In this document: in pieces, positions 53,819-63,419 of the stretch
Position numbering within the stretch: the first letter of the stretch is position 1
Layout of the letters: each line of letters starts with the position of its first letter
Source of the DNA: Pannonibacter carbonis
Lineage (GTDB): Bacteria > Pseudomonadota > Alphaproteobacteria > Rhizobiales > Stappiaceae
Direction: 5' to 3'
DNA length: 64,000 nucleotides
Assembly (NCBI RefSeq): GCF_003012935.1
Contig: NZ_PUDR01000001.1
Coordinates: 386,182-450,181, forward strand
The notes under the pieces: model-generated
Databases searched by the model: none
What the model was told of the DNA's origin: nothing
What the model saw: the letters and a program-made list of their open reading frames with translations, nothing else
Translations under genes and position numbers: made by a program

Positions 53819-55264
53819 ATGTTCATCGGCCTCGATATCGGCACCAGTTCCGTCAAGGCGGTGCTGCTGGACGACGACCAGCGCCCTGTTGCCTCGGCCA
53901 GCGCCCATCTCGATGTCTCCCGCCCTCATCCTGGCTGGTCGGAACAGGATCCGGACAGCTGGTGGACCGGCGTCGAGGCGACACTGGATGACCTCAGCCA
54001 CCGGTTTCAGCGCGAGATGGCGGCCGTTCGCGGCATCGGCCTCTCGGGCCACATGCATGGCGCAACCCTGCTGGACGCTGCCGACCGGCCGCTGCGCCCC
54101 TGCATCCTTTGGAACGACGGACGCTCGGCCAGCCAGTGCACCGGGCTGGAGGCGCGTGAGCCGCGCTTCCTGACCCTCGGCGGCAACCGGGTCATGCCCG
54201 GCTTCACCGCGCCCAAGCTGCAATGGGTGCGCGAGAACGAGCCGCACATCTTCGCGAAGGTCGCCAAGGCGCTGCTGCCGAAAGACTACGTGCGGCTGCG
54301 TCTCACCGGCGACCATGTCGGCGAGATGTCGGACAGCGCCGGCACGTTGTGGCTGGACGTGGCGGCCCGCGACTGGTCGGAGCCATTGCTGGCGGCAACC
54401 GGCCTGACCCGGGAACATATGCCCCGGCTGGTCGAGGGATCGGATGCCAGCGGCCGTCTGCGACCGGAGCTGGCCGCGCGCTGGGGCATGACACAGGCCC
54501 CGGTGGTGGCAGGGGGCGGCGGCGACAATGCTGCGTCTGCTTGCGGCGTCGGCGCCGTCAAGCCGGGCTCGGCCTTCGTCTCGCTCGGCACCTCCGGCGT
54601 GCTGTTTGTCACCAACGACCGCTTCTCGCCCAATGTCGCCAGCGCGGTGCATGCCTTCTGCCATGCCGTTCCCAATACCTGGCACCAGATGGGCGTGATC
54701 CTATCGGCCACCGACAGCCTCAACTGGCTGTCAAAGATCCTGCGCCGGCCGGCCGCCGAGCTGACGGCCATGGTCACCGGCCTCAAGGGCCCATCGGCGG
54801 TGCAGTTCATGCCTTATCTTGGCGGCGAGCGGACCCCGCACAATGACGTGGCGATCCGCGGCGGCTTCCAGGGTCTGGCCCATGAGACCGGCGAGGCGGA
54901 TCTGACCCATGCGGTGCTCGATGGCGTCGCCTTCGCGCTGATGGATTGCCTCGGCGCCCTCACAGCGGCCGGCAGCAGCGTCACGCGCGTGACGGCTGTT
55001 GGCGGTGGCTCCCGCTCGCGCACGTGGCTGGAGATCATTGCCACAGTTCTGGGTGTCACCGTTGACGTGCCGCAGGACGGCGATTTCGGCGCGGCCCTGG
55101 GTGCTGCCCGCCTCGGACAGGCGGCGGCCGACGGCTACGACCCGGCCACCTTCTTCACGCCGCCGCTGGCGGCCAGCATCGACCCCAATCCCGACCTCCG
55201 TTCTGCCTATGCCGATGCCTATCGGCGCTGGCGGAACCTCTATCCTGCAATGAAGGAGATCTGA
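53819..55264 (+). CDS. xylB: Xylulokinase
   Basis: 481 aa FGGY-family sugar kinase: [15 protein letters not shown] at residues 4-18 (phosphate loop), [10 protein letters not shown] near 78, [13 protein letters not shown] near 155 and the C-terminal GGGSRSRTW segment. It phosphorylates D-xylulose to xylulose 5-phosphate for the pentose phosphate pathway. GAGGAACG precedes the start. The stop precedes the xylA start by only one base. Confidence 0.95.
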   Translation: MFIGLDIGTSSVKAVLLDDDQRPVASASAHLDVSRPHPGWSEQDPDSWWTGVEATLDDLSHRFQREMAAVRGIGLSGHMHGATLLDAADRPLRPCILWNDGRSASQCTGLEAREPRFLTLGGNRVMPGFTAPKLQWVRENEPHIFAKVAKALLPKDYVRLRLTGDHVGEMSDSAGTLWLDVAARDWSEPLLAATGLTREHMPRLVEGSDASGRLRPELAARWGMTQAPVVAGGGGDNAASACGVGAVKPGSAFVSLGTSGVLFVTNDRFSPNVASAVHAFCHAVPNTWHQMGVILSATDSLNWLSKILRRPAAELTAMVTGLKGPSAVQFMPYLGGERTPHNDVAIRGGFQGLAHETGEADLTHAVLDGVAFALMDCLGALTAAGSSVTRVTAVGGGSRSRTWLEIIATVLGVTVDVPQDGDFGAALGAARLGQAAADGYDPATFFTPPLAASIDPNPDLRSAYADAYRRWRNLYPAMKEI

Positions 55265-55265
55265 C

Positions 55266-56582
55266 GTGGCCACTGGATTTTTCGACGGCCTGGAGCCGGT
55301 CCGCTTTGTCGGTCCGGACGCCCGCGACCCCTACGGATATCGCTACTACGACAAGGACCGCGTGGTCCTGGGCAAGCGCATGGAAGACCACCTGCGCCTC
55401 GCCATCTGTTACTGGCATTCCTTCTGCTGGCCGGGTGGTGATCCGTTCGGTGGTGACACGTTCCAGCGCAAGTGGATGGCCGCTGGTGATCCGATGGAAC
55501 AGGCAAAGCTCAAGGCGGATGTCGCCTTCGAGATGTTCCAGCTTCTGGACATGCCGTTCTTCACGTTCCACGACCGCGACATTGCGCCGGAAGGCGCAAC
55601 GCTGGCCGAAAGCAACGCCAATGTGAACGCCATCGCCGACATCTTCGAGCGCAAGATGGCGGACAGCGGCGTCAAGCTGCTCTGGGGCACGGCAAACCTG
55701 TTCTCCAACCGCCGCTTCATGGGCGGCGCGGCGACCAACCCGGACCCGGATGTCTTCGCCTATGGCGCGGCCCAGGTGAAGAACGCCATGGACGTGACGC
55801 ACCGCCTCGGCGGCGCGAACTACGTGCTCTGGGGCGGCCGTGAAGGCTATGAGACCCTGCTCAACACCGACCTGAAGCGCGAGCTGGACCAGCTCGGCCG
55901 CTTCCTGTCCATGGTGGTGGAGTACAAGCACCGCACCGGCTTCAAGGGCGCCATCCTGATCGAGCCGAAGCCGCAGGAGCCGACCAAGCACCAGTACGAC
56001 TTCGACGTCGCCACGGTCTTCGGTTTCCTCAAGGCCTATGGCCTGGAAAACGAGGTCAAGGTCAACATCGAACAAGGCCACGCGATCCTTGCCGGCCACT
56101 CCTTCGAGCATGAGCTGGCGCTTGCAAACGCATTGGGCATCTTCGGTTCGGTCGACATGAACCGGAACGACTATCAGTCGGGCTGGGATACTGACCAGTT
56201 CGCCATGAACGTGCCGGAGATGGCGCTGGCCTATTACGAGATCCTGAAAGGCGGCGGCTTCACCACCGGCGGCACCAACTTCGACAGCAAGATCCGCCGT
56301 CAGTCGATCGACGCCGTCGATCTGATCCAGGCTCACGTGGGCTCTGCCGACGCCATCGCGCGCGGCCTACTGGCAGCAGCTGCCATGATCGAGGATGGCC
56401 GTCTCGGCGGCTTCGTCAAGGACCGCTACGCCGGTTGGGACAAGCCGGAGAACGCCGAGATCCTGAAGGGGAACGTGACGCTGGAAGCCCTGGCAGACCG
56501 CGTGCACGCAACCAACCTCGAGCCGCAGCCGAAGTCAGGCCGTCAGGAATATCTGGAAAGCCTGGTCAACCTGTTCGTTTGA
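55266..56582 (+). CDS. xylA: Xylose isomerase
   Basis: 438 aa starting at GTG 55266, 6 bases after AAGGAG. Class II isomerase (longer N-terminus). Visible active-site pieces: [13 protein letters not shown] with catalytic His near residue 100, [11 protein letters not shown] near 188, [13 protein letters not shown] near 232 and the metal site [17 protein letters not shown] near 296. Interconverts D-xylose and D-xylulose. Last gene of the operon, followed by a strong terminator. Confidence 0.96.
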   Translation: MATGFFDGLEPVRFVGPDARDPYGYRYYDKDRVVLGKRMEDHLRLAICYWHSFCWPGGDPFGGDTFQRKWMAAGDPMEQAKLKADVAFEMFQLLDMPFFTFHDRDIAPEGATLAESNANVNAIADIFERKMADSGVKLLWGTANLFSNRRFMGGAATNPDPDVFAYGAAQVKNAMDVTHRLGGANYVLWGGREGYETLLNTDLKRELDQLGRFLSMVVEYKHRTGFKGAILIEPKPQEPTKHQYDFDVATVFGFLKAYGLENEVKVNIEQGHAILAGHSFEHELALANALGIFGSVDMNRNDYQSGWDTDQFAMNVPEMALAYYEILKGGGFTTGGTNFDSKIRRQSIDAVDLIQAHVGSADAIARGLLAAAAMIEDGRLGGFVKDRYAGWDKPENAEILKGNVTLEALADRVHATNLEPQPKSGRQEYLESLVNLFV

Positions 56583-56602
56583 CGCAAGTCGCGAGAAAGA
56601 AG

Positions 56603-56633
56603 GCCCCGCCCGGAACCCGGGCGGGGCTTTTTT
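56603..56633 (+). terminator. xyl operon terminator
   Basis: Perfect 11-bp stem GCCCCGCCCGG/CCGGGCGGGGC with loop AAC, followed by six T. It may also work weakly for the convergent binding-protein gene, whose stop is 9 bp away. Confidence 0.93.
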
Positions 56634-56641
56634 GTTTCAGC

Positions 56642-57637
56642 TCAGAGCTTGTCGGTCACGGCCGTCGTGGTTGCGCCGGTCGGCTCCTTGGAGATAACCG
56701 GGTCGGAGCCGCCGGACAGCAGCGACTTCACGGTGCGCTCGTAAGCGGTCATGTCCAGCTTGCCGTCGGACCCGTCGACCAGCTTGACGATTTCGCCAAC
56801 CATGCGCTTCTGGTGCTTTTCGGTCTGGGCGCCAGAGGCATCGTTTTCGAGCACGATGTCAGCCGCCTCGTCCGGGTTTTCAGCCGCATAGGCCCAGCCC
56901 TTCATCGAAGCTCGCACGAAACGGGCGTATTTGTCGACCATCGCAGGGTCCTGCAGCGTGTTCTCCAGAACATAGAGACCATCTTCAAGGGTCGCGACAC
57001 CCTGATCCTCATACTTGAAGACCACAAGATCATCCGGCGAGATACCGGCATCGATGACCTGCCAGTATTCATTGTAGGTCATCGTCGAAATGCAGTCCGC
57101 CTGCTTCTGCAGCAGCGGATCAACGTTGAAGCCCTGCTTGAGGACGGTGACGCCATCAGCCCCGCCCGCTGTCGACAGGCCGAGCTGGCTCATCCAGGAC
57201 AGGAACGGATATTCATTGCCGAAGAACCAGACGCCAAGGGTCTTGCCCTTGAGATCAGCCGGAGACGTGATGCCGGTGTCCTTGCGGCAGGTCAGCATCA
57301 TGCCGGATTTCTTGAACGGCTGGGCAATGTTGACGAGCGCCACGCCCTTTTCGCGCGACGCCAGCGCCGACGGCATCCAGTCGATGATGACGTCCGCGCC
57401 ACCACCGGCGATCACCTGCGGCGGGGCAATGTCCGGGCCGCCCGGCTTGATGGTGACATCAAGACCCTCAGCTTCATAAAAGCCCTTGTCCTTGGCCACG
57501 TAATACCCGGCAAACTGGCCTTGGGTCACCCACTTCAGCTGCAGGGTAAGCTGGTCTGCCGCGGATGCGGCACCAGCGGACAGAACGCCTGCGAGCATCG
57601 TGGCTGCTGCCAGGGCCCTTACTGCGAATTTCGCCAT
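56642..57637 (-). CDS. Orphan NMT1/THI5-like ABC substrate-binding protein
   Basis: 331 aa, signal peptide MAKFAVRALAAATMLAG... (cleavage near ASA-ADQ), preceded by GGAGAAGG. The fold motif LKWVTQGQFAGYYVAKDKGFYEAEGL near residue 35 (abridged) is that of pyrimidine/thiamine-precursor binding proteins. No permease or ATPase gene lies beside it. Upstream, a near-perfect RutR-type operator (57903-57918) suggests a pyrimidine-related ligand. The protein is clearly distinct from the binding protein at 1 kb. It could serve the importer at the left window edge or one elsewhere. Confidence 0.85.
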   Translation of the reverse strand: MAKFAVRALAAATMLAGVLSAGAASAADQLTLQLKWVTQGQFAGYYVAKDKGFYEAEGLDVTIKPGGPDIAPPQVIAGGGADVIIDWMPSALASREKGVALVNIAQPFKKSGMMLTCRKDTGITSPADLKGKTLGVWFFGNEYPFLSWMSQLGLSTAGGADGVTVLKQGFNVDPLLQKQADCISTMTYNEYWQVIDAGISPDDLVVFKYEDQGVATLEDGLYVLENTLQDPAMVDKYARFVRASMKGWAYAAENPDEAADIVLENDASGAQTEKHQKRMVGEIVKLVDGSDGKLDMTAYERTVKSLLSGGSDPVISKEPTGATTTAVTDKL

Positions 57638-57902
57638 TCCCCTTCTCCTCTTGATCTGCCGGCGAGTTTCACCGCCGGTTCTGGAAAGCGGGGGATTATG
57701 GAGCAGGGGCCGTGTCGCAACACGCGGAGCCGGTCCGATTGCCTGGACCTATTCCAATGTGTCGGCGATCATGCAGCCTTCCCGTTGCCATTCCCCTTGC
57801 GGCCCGGTTTTGCCCGGATCCATTCTCTTGACTGTTCCGCAGGACGCGGTATCCATCGACAGCCTGCCACGGCTTGAAGCCTTCCGCTACAGCCGACGCA
57901 TG

Positions 57903-57918
57903 CTGACCAAATGGTCAA
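57903..57918. promoter_or_regulatory. RutR-type operator
   Basis: CTGACCAAATGGTCAA, matching 13 of the 14 defined bases of the RutR consensus TTGACCAnnTGGTCAA and perfect over the inner TGACCAnnTGGTCA dyad. It is 266 bp upstream of the orphan NMT1-type binding-protein gene and 273 bp before the divergent DeoR gene. RutR (TetR family) responds to uracil in E. coli. No rutR gene is in the window. Confidence 0.7.
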
Positions 57919-58061
57919 AAAAACGTAGGGACTGCCGCCCCTTCCGGTCAAGGTGATTATTTGAACAGCGACGGTTAGTTTTGCGGCATACCCATGTCGC
58001 TTCGGGAACAGACCCGCGACCAGGATTGTCGAAACAACGATGGCGGCCTCTGTCATTTTAT

Positions 58062-58094
58062 GTTCATATGAACGTCGTTCTAGTTTCATATGAG
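58062..58094. promoter_or_regulatory. Tandem TTCATATGAA palindromes (candidate DeoR operator)
   Basis: GTTCATATGAAC at 58062-58073 is a perfect 12-bp palindrome; TTCATATGAG at 58085-58094 repeats its core. Centres are 22 bp apart, two helical turns. They lie about 100 bp before the DeoR start, as expected for autoregulation. Confidence 0.6.
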
Positions 58095-58190
58095 CCGACT
58101 ATTCCCGTCGTACGGACGAATGGACAGACGAGTCGCTGAGGCCACGATCCGGGCCAGAATGCGGACGAGCGGGAAAAGCGGCAATCGGGA

Positions 58191-58991
58191 ATGACAATAG
58201 CGATGCTGGGGCAAGGCGACATCTCGGAGCGGCAGGCGGAAATCGCCGATCTCGTGCAGGCCAACGGCTTCATGTCGGTTGACAGCCTTGCCGAGCGGTT
58301 CGATGTCACCACCCAGACCATCCGCCGCGATGTCAACCGCCTGTGCGAACTTGGGATCCTCCGGCGCACCCATGGCGGCGTGGAACCTCCGGTCCCGACG
58401 GGAAATGTTCACTACAGCACACGCCGCATTCTCAACCTGCCGGCCAAGCGTCTGATCGCAAGCCACGTTGCGACCCTGATCCCCGATGGGGCCTCAGTCG
58501 CCTTTTCCATTGGCACCACCCCGGAAATCGTCATGCAGGCGCTGGTCCGGCACTCCGGGCTAAAGGTGTTCACCAACAACCTGAACGTCGCCTTCACCGC
58601 CTCGGAGAACCCCACCGTCGACGTCACCATTGCCGGCGGACGCCTGCGTTCCGGTGACCGGGACATCCTGGGGGCCGGGACGCAGGACTTCTTTGCCAGC
58701 TACAAGGTCGACTTCGGCATCTTCGGCGTGGCCGGTGTCGACGAGGACGGCACGTTGCTCGACTTCCACGAAGAGGAAGTCGCCGCCCGGCAGGCGATCC
58801 TGGCCAATTGCCGCCAGTCGCTGCTGGTGCTCGACCACAGCAAGTTTGGCCGCGCCGCCCATGTGCGCGGAGGCCATATCAGTGATGTCAGCCATGTTGT
58901 CTGTGATGCGTCGATCCCGGCCGGACTGGACAGCATGTTGCAGGCCCGCGGCACGAAAGTTCTGATCGGAGCGGCCCCGGACGCAACCTGA
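58191..58991 (+). CDS. DeoR/GlpR-family transcriptional regulator
   Basis: 266 aa. N-terminal DeoR helix-turn-helix with SERQAEIADLVQANG and VTTQTIRRDVNRL near residues 12-50, then a sugar-phosphate-binding domain with FTNNLNVA and AGVDEDGTLLD. DeoR regulators bind phosphorylated sugars or glycerol phosphate. Start may be ATG 58191 or 58203; no good ribosome site decides. No catabolic operon adjoins, so its target is unknown; the palindromes at 58062-58094 are the obvious binding site. It converges on the phosphotransferase gene (7 bp between ends). Confidence 0.88.
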   Translation: MTIAMLGQGDISERQAEIADLVQANGFMSVDSLAERFDVTTQTIRRDVNRLCELGILRRTHGGVEPPVPTGNVHYSTRRILNLPAKRLIASHVATLIPDGASVAFSIGTTPEIVMQALVRHSGLKVFTNNLNVAFTASENPTVDVTIAGGRLRSGDRDILGAGTQDFFASYKVDFGIFGVAGVDEDGTLLDFHEEEVAARQAILANCRQSLLVLDHSKFGRAAHVRGGHISDVSHVVCDASIPAGLDSMLQARGTKVLIGAAPDAT

Positions 58992-58998
58992 GCGGCGC

Positions 58999-59865
58999 TC
59001 AGAACACCGGGTCGTCGAGAATGGCCTGAAGCGTCGCCCGATGCTGCGCCTCACCCAGGTTGCCCGGTTCCCCCGCCAGCGAAATCACCGCCTTCCAGAG
59101 CGCCCAACCACGGGCACGGAGCCAGGTGCCCGTATCGCCGCCGACAGTTTCGCGCAAGCGGCGGCGGGCGGACGGAGGCAGGCTCGTCCAGGCAATCGAG
59201 TAGTCACACGCCGGATCACCGACAGCGCAATTGCCAAAGTCGATCACCGCGGCGAGCTGGTTGTCGCGCACCAACAGATTGGCCGGACTGATGTCGCCAT
59301 GCAGCCAGACATCCGGGCCGGAGAACGGCGCATCGAGTGCTTCTTCCCACAATGCCAGGCAAATATCGCCAGGCACCTTGTTTCCAAGGCGGACAAGGGC
59401 GTCCCGCGTCTCCCGGTCATAGGTCGCAAGCGGACCACCACGCCAGAAATTATGCGGACCCGGAGGAGGTCCTTCGACAGGCGCCCCTTGCAAGGCCTTC
59501 AGAAAGGCCCCGAGATCCGTCGCCATGGCATTCAGCTCGATGGATCCATCGAGCGGCAGGCGGTCGCCCTCAATCCAGTCAAGAACGCTCCAGTGGAACG
59601 GATATCCAAGGGAAGGTTGCCCGAGACCACGGACCGGCGAAATGGCGAGTGGCAGATGACAGGCAAGCTGCGGCAGCAACTCGCATTCCTTCGGGATCTG
59701 CGACGCATAGCGGTCTGCACTCGGCAGACGAACCAGCATGTCCGGGCCGAGCCGGAACGTCCGGTTGCACCACCCGCCCTGTGGCACAGGTTCAACGGCC
59801 AGATGGGACCATCGCGGAAACTGCTCGGCAACGAGCGCCCGGACGAGATCGACAGTCGCTTCCAT
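58999..59865 (-). CDS. APH-family phosphotransferase
   Basis: 288 aa aminoglycoside-phosphotransferase-like kinase. Catalytic HGDISPANLLV near residue 197 and metal-binding VIDFGNCAVGDPACD near 215 are intact. The family includes true drug-modifying enzymes, homoserine/choline kinases and many uncharacterised members; nothing here specifies an antibiotic. It resembles the chromosomal APH group of soil bacteria. Ends near the DeoR gene and begins 76 bp from the flavoprotein gene stop. Confidence 0.85.
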   Translation of the reverse strand: MEATVDLVRALVAEQFPRWSHLAVEPVPQGGWCNRTFRLGPDMLVRLPSADRYASQIPKECELLPQLACHLPLAISPVRGLGQPSLGYPFHWSVLDWIEGDRLPLDGSIELNAMATDLGAFLKALQGAPVEGPPPGPHNFWRGGPLATYDRETRDALVRLGNKVPGDICLALWEEALDAPFSGPDVWLHGDISPANLLVRDNQLAAVIDFGNCAVGDPACDYSIAWTSLPPSARRRLRETVGGDTGTWLRARGWALWKAVISLAGEPGNLGEAQHRATLQAILDDPVF

Positions 59866-59941
59866 GTACCTTCTCCGCCTCGCCGACAGGGCTAGACGAG
59901 GTTCATGGCACGAACATGAAGCTTCGACAAATCCGCCCGGT

Positions 59942-60919
59942 TTACTCAGCAGCAGTCCGGATCTGGGACAGGCTCGATACCATAATCCGGCCTAGCCCCT
60001 CGCCGCTGTCAAAGGCCGCTTCGACCCGGGGACCGAGCCCCCAGTCGCCGCAGGCACCGATGCGCAGATCGGCATCCCAGACGAAGGGCTGCGGAGCAGT
60101 CTGCTCGACCCGGGCATAGCGCCAGCGATGCGCGGCCATGAAGCCAGGCTCTGCCTGTGTTGCCAGTACCGAACGGGCCTCCTGCCACAACAGGGGAGCA
60201 ACTTCGTCTGCAGACAGTTCCAGATGTTGCCGCGACCAGGCCGGCGAGGCATGGATAACCCAGGCCTCGGGAACTGGATCACGGCCGGGCTTGGCTGAAT
60301 TGCGGGCAAGCCAGGAGAGGGGACCTTCCGGGAAACTATACCTGTCCGGGCCCGGAAGCGTCTCTTCGAAGGCCGCCATCAGGGTCCAGCACGGCGCGTA
60401 ACGCACCTCCTGCAGACCCGGAAACGACGCGCCGGCGCTTTCGGCAAGCGGGATCGCCTGCGGCGCGGGCACGGCAAGGACAGCACCCGCAAACGGCTGG
60501 CCGGCACAATCATGGACCATTCCCACCGCGTCATGCAGGAGCCAGCCCCCCTCGACCGACTGAAGCGAGGTGATCTGGGTTTCCAGCACCACCTCGAACC
60601 GGTTCGCCATGGCCCGGACCGGTGCTCCAATGGCCGGCACACCGACATAACTGTCCTCGAACCAGGGTGCGACAAAGCCATCGCCGGACCATTTCGCGAT
60701 CGCCTTGCGGAACGACGTCCCACGCGCGGTGAAAAACTGCGCCCCGTGGTCAAACCGGAAATCGCCAGCCCGCCGGGTCGCAAGACGCCCGCCGACGCCA
60801 CGGCTTTTTTCGAAGATGCGGCAGGCATATCCCGCCGCATCGAGACGCAGGGCGGCAGCGAGGCCGGCCATGCCAGCGCCGATGATCGCGATTGGGGAAC
60901 GAGTGCTCAACGTGCTCAT
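59942..60919 (-). CDS. Renalase-like FAD-dependent oxidoreductase
   Basis: 325 aa from ATG 60919 (MSTLSTRSP). N-terminal FAD-binding Rossmann motif IGAGMAGLAAALRLDAAG near residue 13-30, then GVGGRLATRR near 43, and a C-terminal GACGDWGLGPRVEAAFDSG. This matches the NAD(P)/FAD renalase-like group, which oxidises isomeric forms of NAD(P)H in some bacteria. No signal peptide. Single gene, upstream of the APH gene in the same direction. Substrate is inferred from family, not shown. Confidence 0.83.
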   Translation of the reverse strand: MSTLSTRSPIAIIGAGMAGLAAALRLDAAGYACRIFEKSRGVGGRLATRRAGDFRFDHGAQFFTARGTSFRKAIAKWSGDGFVAPWFEDSYVGVPAIGAPVRAMANRFEVVLETQITSLQSVEGGWLLHDAVGMVHDCAGQPFAGAVLAVPAPQAIPLAESAGASFPGLQEVRYAPCWTLMAAFEETLPGPDRYSFPEGPLSWLARNSAKPGRDPVPEAWVIHASPAWSRQHLELSADEVAPLLWQEARSVLATQAEPGFMAAHRWRYARVEQTAPQPFVWDADLRIGACGDWGLGPRVEAAFDSGEGLGRIMVSSLSQIRTAAE

Positions 60920-60978
60920 GCCGGTACTACGCCGGCCTGAAGCCACTGGACCACCGATTGCCGCAGGAAACGTCAGCC

Positions 60979-61686
60979 TCACGCCGCCTGGACATCACCA
61001 AGGTACAAGTGATGCAAGCGATCGGGATCGGCGAGCAGCGGCTGCGGCAGACCGTCATAGACCAGTTCACCCCGCCGCATGACATAGGCATGATCGGCGA
61101 TCCTGAGCGCCAGCGCGGCGAACTGTTCCACCAGCAGGATGGCAAGGCCGGCATCCGCCAGCCGGCGCACCGCCGCCATCAGCCGCTGCACCACCACCGG
61201 GGCGAGCCCAGCCGACATCTCGTCGATCAGGATCACCTCGGGACGGGTGAGCAGCGAACGGGCAATCACCAGCATCTGCTGCTCGCCGCCGGACAGGAGC
61301 CCGGCCCGGACGCCGCGCCGGTTGAGCAGCTCGGGAAAGAGGTCATAGGCATCGGCGAGATCGCCCCCCGGCGCCATGCCGACGAGCAGGTTCTCCTCCG
61401 TCGACAGCTGCCGGAACACCGTCCGCCCCTGTTCGACATGGGACAGGCCCGCCCGGGCCCGCTCGCCGGCGCGGGCGGCGGTCACGCTCCGCCCGTTGAG
61501 GGCAATGTCGCCCCCGCTGGTCGGGATGATCCCGGAAAGTCCTTCCAGCAGTGTCGTCTTGCCGGCCCCATTGGCGCCGAGCAGGACGCTGATCTGCCCC
61601 TTTTGCGCCGACAGGCTGACCCCGCGCACCACCGGCAGACCGGCCCGGTTGATGACGAGGCCGGAGACGTCGAGTGTTCTGGTCAT
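60979..61686 (-). CDS. livF: Branched-chain amino acid-type ABC ATPase, LivF family
   Basis: 235 aa. Walker A LLGANGAGKTT near residue 33-43, signature LLSGGEQQ near 135, Walker B ILIDE near 158 with catalytic Glu, and the LivF-typical EMSAGLAPVVVQRL. It starts inside the stop of the fused livMG gene (ATGA). With the fused LivG it powers the importer of branched-chain amino acids, urea or other amides. Final gene of the leftward liv cluster. Confidence 0.92.
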   Translation of the reverse strand: MTRTLDVSGLVINRAGLPVVRGVSLSAQKGQISVLLGANGAGKTTLLEGLSGIIPTSGGDIALNGRSVTAARAGERARAGLSHVEQGRTVFRQLSTEENLLVGMAPGGDLADAYDLFPELLNRRGVRAGLLSGGEQQMLVIARSLLTRPEVILIDEMSAGLAPVVVQRLMAAVRRLADAGLAILLVEQFAALALRIADHAYVMRRGELVYDGLPQPLLADPDRLHHLYLGDVQAA

Positions 61687-63419
61687 GCCGCGTCCTCCTC
61701 CAGGGCAATGCCGAGATAGGCCTTCTTCACCACGGGTTCCTCCAGCACGCGCATCGGCGGACCGGAGGCAATGACCTGGCCGAAGTCGCAGACCGTGATC
61801 TGCGAGCAGGCGCAGCGCACCAGATCCATGTCGTGTTCCACCAGAAGCACGGACGAACCGAACAGCTTCGGGATCTCGGCGATGCGCCGCGCAAGCCGCA
61901 GCGCCTGGTCATAGGACTGGCCGGCCGCCGGCTCGTCGAGCAGCACCACCGCAGGCCGCGCGGCGACGACCCCTGCCACGTCCAGCAGCCGCCGGGTGCC
62001 TGCGTCCACCGCCTGCACCAGGGTGTCAGGCGACGGACAGCCGATCCAGGCCAGCACGGCCGCGCGCTCCTCTGATCTGAGACCAGGAGCGGCGAGGTCA
62101 AGATAGGCCCCCACCGAGAGATCAGGCGGAATGCGGGTGGTCTGCCAGGTGCGGCGGACGCCGAGGCGCGCGCGCTCATGGGCCGGCAGCCCTTCGAGTG
62201 GCCGCCCTTCCAGCCGCACCGACCCCTCGTAGGCCGGGAGGAACCCGGTCACCGCGTCGATGAAGGTCGACTTGCCGGCGCCGTTGGGACCGATCAGCCC
62301 GACGACGGTTCCGGCCGGCACGCTCAGGCTGACGTTCGACAGCGCGACGACCTGCCCGTAGCGCACGCCGAGCCGGTCGATGACCAGCGTCGGCCCGGCA
62401 GTAGCCGGATCGCGACGGCTGCGGGGAGCAGGCAGCACGGTGCCAATCATTGCTGGCGGTGCAAAGCGCGGCAGACCCAGCTTTACGGTCAGGCTCGCGA
62501 GATTGCGCCGTAAGGTCTCGGCCATGGTCTCGCCGCTGGCCAGCGCTTGCACGGCGCCGAGGGCAAAGAGCACGTTGCCGACATCCTGCGGCAGGCCAAG
62601 GCGACGCAGCAGCTCGGGGAAGAGCGTCACCAGCATGCCGCCGATGATCGCCCCCTCGGCGAGCTGGGCCCCGGCCATGGTGGCGACCGCAAACAGCGCC
62701 AGCGACTGCATCATCGAGAAGTTTTCCGAGACGAGCGTGCCGAGATAGCCCGCCAGAAGCCCCCCGGACAGCCCGGCGATGAAGGCCGAGAAGGCGAAGG
62801 CCGACAGCTTGGTCAGCGGGATCGACACGCCGAGCGCCGCCGCGGCCCGCTCGGAGTGACGGATGGCGAGGAAGGCACTGCCGAGCCGGGACCGGGACAG
62901 GACGGAGAGGCCGAGCGCGACCGCCAGATAGAACAGCAGCGCGAAGACAAAATAACCCTCGTCGCTGTCGAACAGCTCCGGCCGGGCAACCGACAGGAAA
63001 CTGGTCTGTCCGGGGAAGGTGATCGTCGCCAGGATCACGTCGAAAGCCGCCGCAAAGGCCAGCGTCACGATGGCGAGGTTGATGCCGCGCAGGCGCAGGG
63101 CCGGCAGGCCGATGGCGACGCCAAACGGCACGGCCGCCAGACCGCCGAGCACGACCCAGACCGGCAGGCCGCCCGGCGCCTCAATGACATTGAGCCAGCC
63201 GACGGTCCAGGCGCCGACGCCGGCAAAGGACATCTGGCACAGGGCAATCATGCCCGCGCGGCCAGTCACCAGACCGAGGCCCTGCAGCGAGATCGCCGTG
63301 ATGACGACGGCGGTGGCGAGGAACACCCAGTAGGCCGGCAGCAGCCCGTAGACCGCAAGGCCAGCCACGGCGGTGGTGACGACAAGGGCGAGACATGAGG
63401 TGAGATCAGCGCGCTTCAT
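61683..63419 (-). CDS. Fused LivM permease-LivG ATPase
   Basis: 578 aa from ATG 63419 (MKRADLTSC). Residues 1-300 are a LivM-type permease (RINLAIVTLAFA near 112-123, LSGGLLAGYLG near 217-227). Residues 340-578 are a LivG-type ATPase with Walker A GPNGAGKST (377-385) and Walker B VVLLDEP. The usual LSYGQQR signature is degenerate here (VDAGTRRLLDVAGVV), so this cassette may not drive hydrolysis alone. LivM-LivG fusions occur in several alphaproteobacteria. It overlaps livH by 14 bp and livF by 4 bp. Confidence 0.9.
   Translation of the reverse strand: MKRADLTSCLALVVTTAVAGLAVYGLLPAYWVFLATAVVITAISLQGLGLVTGRAGMIALCQMSFAGVGAWTVGWLNVIEAPGGLPVWVVLGGLAAVPFGVAIGLPALRLRGINLAIVTLAFAAAFDVILATITFPGQTSFLSVARPELFDSDEGYFVFALLFYLAVALGLSVLSRSRLGSAFLAIRHSERAAAALGVSIPLTKLSAFAFSAFIAGLSGGLLAGYLGTLVSENFSMMQSLALFAVATMAGAQLAEGAIIGGMLVTLFPELLRRLGLPQDVGNVLFALGAVQALASGETMAETLRRNLASLTVKLGLPRFAPPAMIGTVLPAPRSRRDPATAGPTLVIDRLGVRYGQVVALSNVSLSVPAGTVVGLIGPNGAGKSTFIDAVTGFLPAYEGSVRLEGRPLEGLPAHERARLGVRRTWQTTRIPPDLSVGAYLDLAAPGLRSEERAAVLAWIGCPSPDTLVQAVDAGTRRLLDVAGVVAARPAVVLLDEPAAGQSYDQALRLARRIAEIPKLFGSSVLLVEHDMDLVRCACSQITVCDFGQVIASGPPMRVLEEPVVKKAYLGIALEEDAA

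Larger units (their letters stand above)
57638..58190. other. Divergent intergenic region with two operator types
   Basis: 553 bp between the orphan binding-protein gene and the DeoR gene. Open frames here lack family character, length or ribosome sites, so I see no gene. It holds the RutR-type site (57903-57918) and the two TTCATATGA palindromes (58062-58094), listed separately. 57640-57900 shows nothing I can assign. Confidence 0.6.

Noticed and set aside
56642-57637. Taurine or sulfonate receptor for the orphan binding protein
   Set aside because: The NMT1-type fold and the upstream RutR-type site favour a pyrimidine-like ligand; no sulfonate genes adjoin.
57638-58060. Short leftward open frame of about 106 codons in the intergenic region
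   Set aside because: It overlaps the RutR-type site and operator palindromes and has no ribosome site or recognisable domain.
58999-59865. Acquired aminoglycoside resistance gene
   Set aside because: Composition and context are like the surroundings, with no mobile element; APH-fold proteins are common chromosomal kinases of unknown substrate.
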